Made by a program: the position numbers and the translations under genes. This document shows positions 25,223-36,700 of a stretch of DNA of 64,000 nucleotides, piece after piece (position 1 is the stretch's first letter; every line of letters starts with the position of its first letter). Origin of the DNA: Paroedura picta (Eukaryota; Chordata; Lepidosauria; Squamata; Gekkonidae). Location: assembly GCF_049243985.1 (NCBI RefSeq), contig NC_135381.1:13689345-13753344 (forward strand), read 5' to 3'. The notes beneath the pieces are model-generated. The model was not told the DNA's origin. It was given only the letters and a program-made list of their open reading frames with translations, and made no database searches.

Positions 25223-26814
25223 GTTCAGACTATAATCTGGGAGTCCTAGGCTGAATTCCAACTCTGTAATGGGAGCTTGCTGCAAGATCACGGATCCCAC
25301 CAGGAAGAAAAGTGTGGATAGATATAAAAGATATAAAACATGGTTTGCTTTTGCAGAAATACTATCTATATAGCAAATTGTTGGGATGAAAAGCACATCA
25401 GTAAGGGTGATATGGCTTCAAAAGAATGGCAAAACTGGAAAAAGTAAAGACATGGAGATTCTTGGAGGAGCGTGTGTGAACTTGCTGGGACCAACAACCT
25501 TTAAAATGGAAGGGAAAGCTTCCTAGAACTGAGCTGATAGGAGTAGGGCGAGGTGGGGAGATATCTAGAACCACAGATCTCTGCACACAATAGTGTACAA
25601 CACCACAAAACACCGTGGTGGCTGATCTCTGAAATGGTGCATCAGAGGCTTTGACTCACCCTTGCCAGCCTAGCTTGTTTCCTGCTACAGAATTTTCTCA
25701 TCATGGCTCTCCTAAATCAGAGGCAAACAGGAACATGCAAGGACAGCCAAGGGAGGTGTGGTCTTCAGAGAAACAGGACAGGAGTCTGAGGAAGACAAAA
25801 AAGATGTGCTGAAATAACAGTAAATTAGATTTTAAAGAGACCTCCAACAGGTGAAGCTGAGAAAAGAGAAAAGCCATAGGGGTGGATTCAGAAGTTCAAG
25901 TGGCAAACTGGAAGGCACAGAGCTGAAATAGGTGCATACCACTCTGGGAGTGAGCCAGAGAGACTGTCAGCAGAGGGGAATCCTCTGATGAGCCAGCTAA
26001 ATGACCTTGGTTGAGGAGAAGGGATAAGGAGGATCCCTGTCTTAAAAATGAGGTCAGAATGTCCTGAGTCTAGTAAGAAAGGACATGAGAAGGCAGGGAA
26101 GGAGGACAGTGTTGCAAGCCTGTGGGGGGAGAAAGCACTGTAGTAAAGCAATCGGATTTTCTGTAACTGGGCCTCTCAGTGTAAAGAAAGTTTCGTTACC
26201 TGATAGAATGGTCTTATGCTCTTCTAACTAAAAGAGCGGAAAGGAACACACAGCCCCATTACTCTCCTAGATGGCTACAAAAAGACAGAGGATGGTTTCT
26301 CTCAGTGGCTCATCCGCCATAGTTAAATGGAACCTCTGCAAACAGAAGCAGTATACTTGTAGATGCCAGTGTATGTGGATAATCTGGGGAGGGCTGTCAT
26401 CTTCATGCTCTGCATGTCGGTTTTCCAAATACTCTGTCTGGTTGATGCTTGGAAATAGAATTTTATGGAGTTTTATGAACCTCGCATCTGATTGAGAAAG
26501 GGAGTCATTGTTTTAAAATGATGCCTGCTTTATTAAGTGTATAAAGCAATTTGCAGTTACCATTTTAAAAGGGACAAAAAAAAATCATTGACAATATTCC
26601 AGATGACTCTGAAATAAACTTTGTTGTAATTCTTTTAACAGTCTTATTAGTTATTCATATTAATTGTATCCTGCCCTTTCTCCCAAAATGTATAAATATG
26701 ACACAGACAGATAATAAAACTCAAATATATGATCAGGGTCACTCCTCACATTTTTATTGTAGATTAAGAATGAGGATTGAAATACATATGTTTATTAATC
26801 AGATTTTTTAATCT
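25223..26814. other. unassigned intergenic DNA
   Basis: No exon recognised. No repeat family is assigned, although the density of repeats around it makes old copies likely. Confidence 0.3.
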
Positions 26815-26990
26815 CCTTTCAGGGAGCTCAGAGCAGCACACATGCTCAGAGCAGCACCATTTTATCCTTAGGAAAATCTTGTGAGGTAGTTTGGCAAGGG
26901 GAGAAAGTGAGACAGAGCACAATCTAGCAATGAGTTTAAGTGTTTAGGCTCTCCCAAGCCACAGGCCAACATCACAACCACTACATTATC
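26815..26990 (-). repeat. old SINE-like fragment
   Basis: Contains TTATCCTTAGGAAAATCTTG-TGAGGTAG and a later CACAACCACTACATTATC stretch. These match, in diverged form, the body and the complement of the tRNA-like head of SINE family 2 (compare 49000-49190). Confidence 0.4.
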
Positions 26991-26999
26991 TCAGCAAAG

Positions 27000-27215
27000 C
27001 TATAGAGGGCCACACTAAGTAATACATTTTTTAACAAATCAGGTCCAGGTGCCCAGCCATGACTTGCTTTCCCCATAAACTTAAGGATTTGGTAATAACC
27101 TTCAAGGCCATACATGGTTTGACCCCAGTGTACCTGAGAGACCGTCTCTCTACTTATACCCTGAAAAAAGCCCTACATTCTGCCACTGTCAACTGGCTGG
27201 TGATCCCTGGCCCCA
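27000..27215 (+). mobile_element. CR1/L2-type LINE C-terminal fragment
   Basis: The + strand reads LVITFKAIHGLTPVYLRDRL followed by STYTLKKALHSAT. This is the same C-terminal block as on the minus strand at 14.9-15.15 kb and in + sense near 49.8 kb. It is cut off by the SINE that follows. Confidence 0.7.
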
Positions 27216-27395
27216 AAGAGCCAGCTTGCTGTAGTGGTTAGGAGTGCAAACTTCTAATCTGGTGAGCTGGGTTTGATTCCTTTCTCCTCCTCCACATGTT
27301 GTCAGCTTGGTGACCTTGGGCTCGCCACAGTCCTGACAAAGCTGTTCTGACAGAGCAGTAGTATCAGGGCTCAGTGAGCTCCAAGGCAGCGTGGA
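27216..27395 (+). mobile_element. tRNA-derived SINE family 2, partial
   Basis: Head AGAGCCAGCTTGCTGTAGTG with GTTAGGAGTGCAAACTTC and B-box-like GGGTTTGATTCC, then GACCTTGGGCTCGCC and AAAGCTGTTCTGACAGAGCA. The 3' half with the (CTT)n tail seen at 45407 is missing. It directly abuts the LINE fragment on its left, so it may have inserted into it. Confidence 0.75.
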
Positions 27396-27564
27396 GGAGG
27401 CCAGCACCATGCCGCCGCCACTGCGAACCCCGGGAAAGGGCCGAACGACCCCTCGAGGAGTCACAGCCCCCACTCTGAGAACCAGTGTCCTAACGCAATT
27501 GAACCAAGTTTGGCAGTAGTGCGTTTAAGATCAGCAAACTTTAATTATGGGTGTATGCACATGA

Positions 27565-27630
27565 AATACCCGGAATTAAACTTTATTGGTCTTAAAGGTG
27601 CCACTGGACTCAAACATTATTCTATTGTAA
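27565..27630 (+). mobile_element. long-TIR element, short right-arm fragment
   Basis: AACTTTATTGGTCTTAAAGG followed by TGCCACTGGACTCAAACATT matches the right arm of the long-TIR family. Confidence 0.5.
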
Positions 27631-27789
27631 ATATTAAAGTGCAAGATGATCCTTTGGGAGCAATCCTAAGAATTCAATGGTGTTATCCAATCAAAGGGCT
27701 TTTGGGGTTGCAGGCTTTGGCTACCATCCTGTGCATAATTATGTGCGTATGTATGTTAAGTGTTATCATATTGCTTTTAACTTATTAAT

Positions 27790-28290
27790 GACTTTCACAA
27801 AGTCCTTTTGTTCACAGGTCTTGCAAACTGAGAGCCATGCTTCCCTGATTGAGTCAATCCATTTTGTGTTGGGTCTTCCTCTTTTCCTGCTGCCTTCAAC
27901 TTTTCCTAGCATTGTTGTCTTTTCCAGTAATTTGTCATCTTCTTATAATATGACCAAAGTATGACAGCTCAGTTTAGTCATTTTAGCTTCTAGGGAGAGT
28001 TCAGGCTTGATTTGATCTAAAACCCACTTGTCTTTTCACTCCTAAAATTCTCTTCCATTATGACATTTCAAATGAATTAAGTTTCTTCCTGTGGGTTTCT
28101 TCACTGTCCAACTCTCACACCTATACATAATCATGGGTGTGAATTGGTATGAATTGTATGACCTTGGTATGAATGGAATGACCTTGGTCACCAGTCCTTA
28201 CACAGAAAAATCTTTTTCTGGCTCCTTCATGGTTGCCCTTCCCAGCCTCAGTCTCCTGATTTCTTGGTTGTAGTATCCCTTTGCTAATTT
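27790..28290 (-). mobile_element. RTE/BovB LINE fragment, reverse
   Basis: On the minus strand this reads the lizard BovB C-terminal region in pieces: a segment like SCQL...VKK, then WVLDQIKPELSLEAKMTKLS, then LALSLQDL, interrupted by stops. Its complement landmarks on + are TAGTCATTTTAGCTTCTAGG and TTGCAAACTGAGAGCCATGC. It is a different subfamily from the copy at 22200-22750. Confidence 0.65.
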
Positions 28291-28689
28291 TCCAGGTTGT
28301 CACAGAGAAATGTCCAAGAACTCTTAAGCAGGCTGGATATTCAGTTCAGCAAGCAGGCCCCCTATACGCCCACTTATTTCCATGTTACTTGTACTAAATT
28401 CCAAGCACACTGAAGAGAACTCAAAAGCCAGTAGTTCTCTGCGGCATTTTGGTTGGTACTAATAACAAGTTGGTACTAATAACAAGTTATTACACTACAG
28501 TTGTTTAGGAGAGGGGAGAGCAAACTGAGGAGATTCAAAGGACAGTGTATGTGCGCACGCATTGATTATTTAATTAATTTCGGTGCGTTACATTTTTGCC
28601 CCTTTGCAAGTTTATCTGAGAACCCGCTCTGGCTGAGTGGTGGGAAGAAAATATTCAAAACAAACTAACCCCCTTTAAAACAAATTTAA

Positions 28690-28775
28690 GAGTTCAGTGT
28701 TACTTTTAAGACCAGCTAAGTTTTTTTTTCAATGGATGAGCTTTCATGTGTACGCACACTTCCTCAGATACAATT
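28690..28775 (+). mobile_element. long-TIR element, left-arm fragment
   Basis: Has GAGTTCAGTGTTACTTTTAA-GACCAGC and GAGCTTTCATGTGTACGCAC followed by ACTTCCTCAGATAC, a diverged left arm. Confidence 0.5.
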
Positions 28776-29244
28776 GTCTCCCCCATCATACAACCACTTC
28801 ACTCATTGCAATGCATGCACTAATAAGGAAAGATACCATTGAAAATTTGGGGCAGCCTTTGGGAGAGAGCTAATGCCTGATAACTAGACATCTTCTTTCA
28901 GTAAGTGACTCTGATACTTTACAGCTCTTACTTTGGAGCTTTTATTGGCTGCTATATACAGATTTTATATGTGTTATAAGAACTGGTGTGTGTTAAAACC
29001 AGACCTTTGAAGAAGGCCCTATGAGGGCTGAAACGCGTAGATTTATCAGTTCTCATGGCACATGGCATGCTGGTTTGCAATAGCCCATGGGCTAGTTTAA
29101 TTCCTAAAGTGTTTTTTAAAAAATTGTGCACCATAAAAGGAATACAATTTTTAAAATAATACAGACATTCAACCTTTGAAGGCCCTAACTGCTACCAGTT
29201 GGGTTTTCATGGTTCCAGTTCTAGTCGTTTTTTCCCCTCCCCCT

Positions 29245-29335
29245 TTGGTTTTGGTCTTAAAGGTTCCCCTGGACTCTTACACGTGTTCTGCTGCTTCAGA
29301 CCAACACAACCACCCACCTGAATCTAAACCGCTTC
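29245..29335 (+). mobile_element. long-TIR element, right-arm end
   Basis: GGTCTTAAAGGTTCCCCTGG then TTCTGCTGCTTCAGACCAAC and ACCCACCTGAATCT. This is the outer end of the right arm, complementary to the element's left terminus at 9089. Confidence 0.6.
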
Positions 29336-29517
29336 AACCCTGCGCATACATTTAGCAGGAGAGTCCTCCTGGGAGTCAAACAAGCCTAATTGTCTTCCCC
29401 ATCCAAGAGGAAGAAGACTAACGCTTACCCGAAGAGAACCTCTCTATATTCCGCCAGAAACACAAACCCCCTCCAAGGGTAGCAAAACTGTTGGGCTCCA
29501 CAGACTACCTATAAAAC

Positions 29518-29661
29518 TAGACTACGATTCCCAGGAGCCCCTGCCACTCGGTTCTCAACTGCCCTGATGCTGAGCCATATGGGAGGGTGGTGCCAGTTGG
29601 CAAGGGCTCCTGGGAGTCGTAGTCCGTAGACATCAGGAGACCCGCAGTTTGGTCATCCCTG
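29518..29661. mobile_element. palindromic hAT MITE (family A), rearranged copy
   Basis: Arms GACTACGATTCCCAGGAGCC and GGCTCCTGGGAGTCGTAGTC are separated by an unusual spacer of about 50 bp. The left terminus is lost and the right end reads TTTGGTCATCCCTG. It lies just upstream of the likely ASCC2 start site. Confidence 0.7.
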
Positions 29662-29715
29662 CCAGAGCGAACGTCTCCAGGCGGCCTTTCGCAGACCGGA
29701 TGTGACTTTTGACCC

Positions 29716-29725
29716 ACCGGAAGTA
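29716..29725 (+). promoter_or_regulatory. ETS/GABP-type site
   Basis: ACCGGAAGTA is a full ETS-family (GABPA/ELK-type) consensus, typical of ubiquitously expressed TATA-less promoters. It sits just upstream of the proposed first exon of ASCC2. Confidence 0.6.
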
Positions 29726-29803
29726 CTAGACCGAGATGAGAGCTGTCAGGAAGAACTGAAAGTAATTGGGGGAGGCGGAGAGAGAAGCCGGTGTGGCTGG
29801 ACT
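29726..29803 (+). other. ASCC2: putative untranslated exon 1 of ASCC2
   Basis: The right edge is the donor GTGAGT at 29804-29809 (GGACT|GTGAGTCAG). The left edge is only a guess, placed just after the ETS element. Splicing from here to the acceptor at about 33637 would put the 5' untranslated region directly before the ATG at 33639. RNA evidence is needed for the start site. Confidence 0.42.
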
Positions 29804-29935
29804 GTGAGTCAGTGGCTGACGGGGAGCTCGTGGAAGGGGAGGCGAGTTTCCGTGCGTAGATAGTGCGGCGAGGGTTAGGGGAGGGCGATTGCAGCCTCGA
29901 GCGTGCAGTCTTTCCCTCCCGGGGTTAGTGTAAGG

Positions 29936-30069
29936 CGGGTAGTCAAACTGCGGCCCTCCAGATGTCCGTGGACTACAATTCCCAGGAGCCCCTGCCAGCG
30001 AATGCTGGCAGGGGCTCCTGGGAATTGTAGTCCACGGACATCTGGAGGGCCGCAGTTTGACTACCCCTG
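29936..30069. mobile_element. palindromic hAT MITE (family A)
   Basis: A 134-bp palindrome with arms beginning GGGTAGTCAAACTGCGGCCC and ending in the complement plus ACCCCTG. A perfect 8-bp duplication GTGTAAGG lies at 29928-29935 and 30070-30077. The arms are near identical, so the copy is young. It lies about 130 bp downstream of the proposed ASCC2 exon 1, within intron 1. Confidence 0.92.
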
Positions 30070-30195
30070 GTGTAAGGGGTAGATGAAGGAGGGGAGAGTT
30101 GTCCTGACTGAGCTTTTGGTGGGAAGGAATGGCGATAGTCCCTCCGCCCCAATTTGTGGGGGTCGCCCTCCCCTGTCACAGGGTGCACCCTCTTT

Positions 30196-30407
30196 TAAGG
30201 TGACCAGATTTTTACATTGGTAAAGCGGGACACCATTGACCCGGGGAAAATCTTGCTTAAATATTTGGTCTGTATGGAGCAACATAAAGCTTCATAGAAC
30301 GCAAAAATAGTATTGTCATATATATATATATTTTTAATTGCAACATAAGTACAATTTGCCAGGTACCCCCAGATGTCCCTCCAAAAGTGGGACAATCTGG
30401 TCACCTT
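30196..30407. mobile_element. hAT-like MITE with GGTGACCAGATT ends
   Basis: A 212-bp element with termini TAAGGTGACCAGATTTTTAC and GGGACAATCTGGTCACCTT, which are inverted repeats. It is flanked by a 9-bp direct repeat ACCCTCTTT at 30187-30195 and 30408-30416. The interior is AT-rich with a short (TA)n. The repeat length fits hAT (8 bp plus one chance match). This is the third short transposon within 900 bp around ASCC2 exon 1. Confidence 0.8.
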
Positions 30408-30599
30408 ACCCTCTTTCCAAGTGGAACAGGAGGAGATCAAGCACAGGACCAAAACAAAACGCTTCCTCGGATGGAACGGAAGCAGTCAGTTTGTACTTCT
30501 AGGCAAGTGTGGCAGGAAGTGTCTTCTTTTGGAGGGGGCAGCCATTTGTGCTTTTCGTACTGCACTTTGCCCACAAGCATCTCCCTGAAGCAAAAACAC

Positions 30600-30705
30600 C
30601 TGTTCTGAGGAAGAGTGCTTGCACTCGAAAGCTCACACCTTGAATAAATCTGTGTTGGTCTTAAAGATGCCACTGGACTCTGATTTTATTGTTCTGTTTC
30701 AAGTA
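30600..30705 (+). mobile_element. long-TIR element, right arm
   Basis: TTCTGAGGAAGAGTGCTTGC, then GAAAGCTCACACCTTGAATA and TTGGTCTTAAAGATGCCACT. It is almost identical to the corresponding part of the 57185 copy. Confidence 0.7.
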
Positions 30706-33079
30706 CTCTGGAGAAGCCTTCAGTTACCAGAGATCTTGAAAAGAGGGGGAGGCAAGCCTTGGTAGCCCTGATGAGAGCAGAAGAGGGGAGGGGAGTTCCC
30801 ACATTTTGTATATAAGATTGTGATCTGAGGCAGACAGTGAAGTCAAGTCACAGTGTAAATAGGGAAACACTCCTTTTCCCCTGTCATAAGGTGCCTGTTC
30901 TTTTACTAGCTGCATGGTAGATAGAAAACTAACAAAGTTAGCTTTTGTCTGTCATTGCGTCTCCACCTTGAGCTGCTGAATTTCTTGTACAATGCAGGAA
31001 ACCAGCAAAATGAAGGGGGCGGGGGGAGTAGTAGCCAATGCATTGTGTTAGCCATTGTATCTTAAAAACAGTGAAATAGGAATCTGTTTTCTTCCTCCTG
31101 AGACTTTTGTTGACTGATTTTCATTTTGACTTGCCTGAGTAATATAATAGGAGGTTGCAGAGGCCCTTTGGCAGTGTTGTTCTGCAGGAATCATTATGTT
31201 TCTAGTGCCGCATGATCCATGTTTGTGCTAAGCATGGTGTTAAACAGACATGTGATTATTTTTCACGTGCCTTGTCATATGGCACTGCTGTTTCCAAATT
31301 TTTCTAGCCTCAAGAACTGTTCTTGCTTTATCTAGTGAGCTATCCAGGCAGAATCCTTCAGAGTTGGCTAGGATCCTTAGTACATTCTATGGAGCACACT
31401 TAGTTCACGTGGTCTAAGCATTGTTACTTGGTATAAAATGTGGTTTGGTTCTGACATAGTGCAAAAATTATGGTTTATTTTGACAAAGGTTTTGTTGTAG
31501 AACCAGAATTTGGTTTGCAAATGACGCTTGAACCTTGGTTTGCTTTGACAGATGCTGATTTCAGTGCCTTTGCGTTCCCCCCTCCTGTTGGCCTGCATTT
31601 CAGTTGCGGAAGAGTTCCAGGATGCTTACATTTGCACATTATGCAAAACTGTACATACAATTAATTGTGATTAATAAGCCATCTTAAAATTAGGGTTTTA
31701 CATTCTGAGCTTCATGTGCTCTTAACTATTTAATCTCATGAACCATGGTGTAATAAAACATGGTTTTGCGTTTGAAATGCTCCTCTATAGCAGTACATGG
31801 CAAGGAAAGGCAGTGGAGAATAAAGTATTTTCCATGGAAGTTTGACTGTCACTGAACTTTTTATTGAGGAGTCCCTGGAACACGCTTGGACAGTGACCAT
31901 AATTGCCGAAGATGTGTTCCTTTTATGCTGTCTACAGTAGTACAAATTAATTTTGGACACTACAAGGGATAGAAGCTTAAACTGCTAATCAGGTGTGGCA
32001 TAGATAAGTATATGATTACTCTGTCAGTAAATTATACTTGCAAGTATGTTAATGATTATCCCTTAACTCTGTGTTAACTTGAAGTAAAATAAAAAGGATT
32101 AAAAAAGAGAGGTGGTATTCTAAACTAGCATTTATGACTTGAGGCCTATACTGGATGTTCTTGTTGCTATATAACAAATTTTCAGCCCACCTTGAGTCTC
32201 AGCAGGACAGGTGGCATGTAAATAAAAGTAAATAACTACTTATAGTGGGCAGGTTTAACATAGGTGTAGTGACAGCACCAGGAAGTTCTGCTGCACATGA
32301 CCTCACTGAAAGGAGTAGGTAATGTGTAACAGCACTAATGTGGCATCCTAGGATTGGTCTGTTATAATGCATGAGTAATTTGAGGAATGATTTTTTTTTT
32401 CATGGCAACTATGATAAATAGAGATTTCATGCATAGAAGCAGTCTGCTCTGAATACCAGGTGTTGGGGGCAGGCAATGAGAGAAAGCTTCTGATTTCATG
32501 CCTGATTTTTGAGTGTTTAGGCATCTAGTCAACCATTGTCAGAAACCGATGGTGAAGCCCAGCAAGGCTATTCTCTTCTAGTCTCTCCTGGTTTGCAGTC
32601 CTTAATGGTGTCCCCAATGAGTAGCTTGTTATAGTTTCCTCTTCTGGGTCTCACTTGCTAGAAACGTACAAACACAAATGTGTTTCTGACATCCACTTCT
32701 TGCCTCTTGATATTGCATACAGTTGGAGGTAGAGATGGTCATCCCAGGAAAGGCAGGTGACAACCTCCAAGCCCAGTCATCAACACTGGAGTTCTACTTG
32801 CTATGCTGTTCCCAGTTTAGTACTTGCAAGGACAGCAGGGGAACAAAAATAAACTGAAGCCTTGGGGTTTATGGAATATAGTCTGATTCCCTGTATTCCC
32901 CCCCCCCCCCATCTCCAAAATAATCTGTAAGCAGACATCCGGCTGTCACGCTCCATTTTAACAAGTCCTACCTCCTACACGGTACTCAGGGTGGCACATA
33001 GTTCTCTGTCATCTATTTTATCATCACAGTACCTCTGAAGTTTAGAAGGTTTTAAGTTAACAGTGCCATATAGAGGATG
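30706..33079. other. ASCC2 intron 1, unassigned part
   Basis: AT-rich intronic sequence with no exon recognised and no repeat assigned with confidence. A T run lies at 32391-32400 and a C run near 32900-32910. Confidence 0.35.
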
Positions 33080-33402
33080 GAGCAGAGTTGTTCTCTCTTA
33101 CCCTGGAGGGATGAACCAGAACCAATGGGATGAAATTAATTCAAAAGAAATTCTGTCTAAACATCTGGAAGAAGTTCCTGACAGTTAGAGCGGTTTCTCA
33201 GTGGAACAGGCTTCCTCGGGAGGTGATAGGTTCTCCATCTTTGGAGATTTGGAGGCTGGATAGCCATCGGACGGAGAGGTTGATTCTGTGAAGGCTTAAG
33301 GGGCTGGCAGGTTACAGTGGATGAGCGATAGGGTTGTGCGTGTCCTGCATAGTGCAGGGGGTTGGACTAGATGACCCAGGAGGTCCCTTCTATGATTCTA
33401 TG
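33080..33402 (+). mobile_element. CR1 LINE 3' end
   Basis: The + strand retains the CR1 3' region: GAAGAAGTTCCTGACAGTTA, TTCTCAGTGGAACAGGCTTC, GGGGGTTGGACTAGATGACC and a tail with ATGATTCTATGA. About 320 bp, truncated at the 5' end, in ASCC2 intron 1 about 230 bp before the start-codon exon. Confidence 0.88.
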
Positions 33403-33589
33403 ACCCAAGGGTTTCATAACTGAACCTCCCTGTCTGTCGCAGAAGTGATCCTCCACTGTGGAGCTTGGCCCTCTTGCTCTCTGCACTTTTCAGGGCCATG
33501 TATGGAACACAGATCTAAATGCGGCTGTTGAACTAGGAGCAACCTGCCTTGTTTGTTGTTGGTTCTCAAAATGTTTCTGATGTTTCTTC

Positions 33590-33610
33590 TGTGTGTGTGT
33601 GTGTGTGTGT
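33590..33610 (+). repeat. (TG)n tract before ASCC2 exon 2
   Basis: Ten uninterrupted GT units occupy the place of the polypyrimidine tract, followed by CTTTTAAAG and the exon 2 acceptor about 25 bp on. UG repeats in this position are known binding sites for TDP-43 and CELF proteins in other genes; an effect here is inference. Confidence 0.9.
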
Positions 33611-33638
33611 CTTTTAAAGATAAAGATAACACAGCAGC

Positions 33639-33719
33639 ATGCCAGGATTACCGCTGGATGAGATCCAGTTGACCGAGAAGGATTTGCTGACTGGGAAGCT
33701 GAAAACTTTACCAGCACTG
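33639..33719 (+). CDS. ASCC2: ASCC2 exon 2 (coding part, residues 1-27)
   Basis: MPGLPLDEIQLTEKDLLTGK is followed by LKTLPAL and the donor GTAAGA. The acceptor is a NAGNAG tandem (ACACAGCAG) just before the ATG, so use of either AG changes only the untranslated region. The start codon has A at -3. Confidence 0.95.
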
Positions 33720-36700
33720 GTAAGAGTGCTCCTGTTTAATTTATTGTCACTTATTTCAGAGAGTAGTGTAAGTAAAACTGGCTGAGTCCAAAGTACAGGC
33801 TCACCCATATAACATGGTTAGGCTGAGAGTTAGTGAATGGACCTGGGATCAATCAGTGAACTTTATGGAAGGGGTGGGGAATGAATTCAGACCTACCCAG
33901 TTCTAATCTGACACTCTAGTAATTAGACTAGACTTGCTTTCATAATCCATTCCACTTGATTTATTTTGCTTCTGCTAGTCATGGGGAGGGGCTATACAAG
34001 GCATTGAAACCCCACCCTTTGACTACTGGAAATCTTGTTCCGCAGCTTGTTCTGCTTCTGAGATTCTACCAGGTATTGCCAGTGTGTTTTTAAGCATATT
34101 TTTACAGCCATAAGGACTAGAAACTTAAAAAAAAAGAAAGTTGCAATTCTTGGGAAGCTAAAACTCCATGTAAAATATCACTGTTTGTAGCTTTGCTGTA
34201 CTTTTCACCCACAATGAGAAAATGGATGGCACTTCAGTGTTTAATTGTGCCTTGAAGTCCCTTTGATTTAAATGGTGACCAAGCCTATGAAATATTTTCT
34301 TTCTCATAGCTTTGCAGTGGGTTATCAAACATCACAGCAAGCTCTCCAGTTTAAGGAAATTTCAAGACAGTTTTGATGAAAAATCCTGGAGGGTCAGGAG
34401 GGGGGAAAAAACATGTGTACTACAAACAGTGTTTTGCAAGAGAGCCAACCTTACATAATATTTGAGCTGGGAAGATTGGGGAAGACTTGTATCCAGTCCT
34501 TACCCAAGAAACTGAATGGGTATCTGTTGGCTAAGCGTATACCTTTAGCATAATATACTTCATAGGATAAAATAAGGATGGAGGGGGGGATGGGAATGGA
34601 TGAGGAATGGTATAGTAATGTAACGGATAGGTGTCAATCTCACAACATTACTTCCATCTCACTGGAAAACTTCTTTACAGAGTTTCAGAATGTCGATTTT
34701 CTAGGTCCACATTCTGATCATGATCTGATATGCAGGGTTGTGCCGCATAAACACGCATCATGTCCAGCTGTTTCTGCTTTGTTTTGGAAACCCTGGAGCG
34801 TAGAGAGGAAGCCGAACCTGGAAAAGACTGTTAGCTACTTATCTTCATGGGAACAGGGCAGAAGAATGTAGTGAATTTTGCAAGATACCAGAAGTGTTAT
34901 TGGAAACTCAGGATATCCCTGAAACTGCTGCTGTTCAGAGCCTTGGTGATTAGGGAGAATGGAGAGCTGCCAGGATATGCTAAAGAGCAAATATGAGGGA
35001 TGAATTCTTGCTAACCACAGGCCAAGTTTCCTACCAACATGAGACATGTCTCTGGCTGTCAGAGCTTCCGCAAGATGCCCAGACGGCAACACCAAGAGCT
35101 ACTGTTTAGTCTTTCGGCCGGCTTGTTTTCACTTGTGGCATTTTGTTTTTCGGCAGCATCCAGAAAAGAAAACAGAACGCTCTTTTGTGCTCTATAAGCC
35201 TCCACCTAAAGCCAGAGATCCTGCACTGCTAGAGGAGTTCTTAGAACGGGCCAAGTTCATTGCAGACGATCTGGACTGGCTTTTGGCTCTGCCTCATGAT
35301 AAATTCTGGTGCCAGGTAATATTGTTTTGTGGGAAAGGGATTCTAAAACAAATGAGTTTTGAACTTTAGTTTGAGTCTGTAGCGCAACCCAACTCCAGAT
35401 GTTGGGGCAGGGGTCTACGTAAACATGGGGAAGTTGCTCAGGTTTCCATACTGTGACCAAGGATGGGCCTGTGCAAAGATGGCCGAGCTTGCTTTGCAGA
35501 GTTGCCCAGTAGGGACAGCATTAGGGAGCAAATTTAGTTTACTGCTCCCTGACCACAACTCTTTTAAAATTCTAATCCGTGAGGCTGGGCTGTTGCAGGC
35601 TCGTTATTTTTTTATTTTTTATTTTTAATTGTCCTATATTAAAAAGTAAGAGCCTCTTGTGGCGCAGAGTGGTAAGGCAGCAGACATCCAGTCTGAAGCT
35701 GTCTGCCCATGAGGCTGGGAGTTCGATCCCAGCAGCCGGCTCAAGGTTGACTCAGCCTTCCATCCTTCCGAGGTCGGTAAAATGAGGACCCAGCTTGCTG
35801 CTGGGGGGTAAACGGTAATGACTGGGGAAGGCACTGGCAAACCACCCCGTATTGAGTCTGCCATGAAAACGCTGGAGGGCGTCACCCCAAGGGTCAGACA
35901 TGACCCGGTGCTTGCACAGGGGATACCTTTACCTTTAGCGTTTTCAGTCTTAAAGTGGCTTACAGTCGCCTTCCCTTTCCTCTCCCCACAATGGACACCC
36001 TGTGAGGTGGGTGAGGCTGAGAGAGCTGTGATATTCCTGCTCGGTCAGGACAGCTTTATCAGTGCTGGGGAGAGCCCAAAGTCTCTCTTTTGTGCTCTAT
36101 AAGCCTCCATAGAGCTGGCTGCATGTGGGGGAACATGGAATCAAACCCAACTCGCCAGATTAGAAGTCTGCACTCCTAACCACTACACCAAGCTGAGCCC
36201 TTAAAACTGGTTTTCCTGGGCTCATTGGAATTTGTCTTTCATTTGAGCAGCCTTAATCCAAAAAGCTAGTGATTCAATACGCAATTTTCAGCCGCATTCT
36301 GTCAGTTGGCATACAATTTGCCATCCCTAACTGATCTCCCATGAAACGTTTTGTTTCTTGGCTTCAGGTAGTATTTGATGAGACCCTCCAGAAGTGTTTG
36401 GATTCATACTTGCGGCACGCCCCTCGCAAGTACGACAAGGGAGAAGACCGGCCTCCAGAAGTGAATGACTTGATGAAGCACCTTCATCGGAATGTTTTCC
36501 TCACTTTCCTCCGAATGTCCACTCACAAGGAATCCAAAGTAAACACCCACATGTCTGCTTTGCATAGATTTGTGTTGTGTATACAGTCTTCTCTGGCGGG
36601 AAAAAATAGCTGGTTTCTGTTTTTCTTTCCTCGTGTCTTTTCCTTCACAGCCTTCCCTCATGTATTCCCCCCCCCTCCAAATCCTAATACTATTCCTAGT

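Larger units (their letters stand above)
29662..29930 (+). promoter_or_regulatory. ASCC2: ASCC2 promoter region
   Basis: A moderately GC- and CpG-rich block between two hAT copies, without a TATA box. It has a consensus ETS element (29716-29725) and, about 80 bp downstream, a good splice donor. This is the expected layout for a TATA-less housekeeping promoter 3.8 kb upstream of the coding start. The exact start site cannot be read from sequence. Confidence 0.55.

Noticed and set aside
28960-29140. Motif TTTGAAGAAGGCCC with GGGCTGAAACGCG
   Set aside because: It recalls a sequence common in vertebrate repeats, but no element boundaries could be drawn around it.
34578-34871. 97-codon + strand open frame in ASCC2 intron 2
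   Set aside because: Not part of ASCC2, no recognised domain, length within chance expectation.
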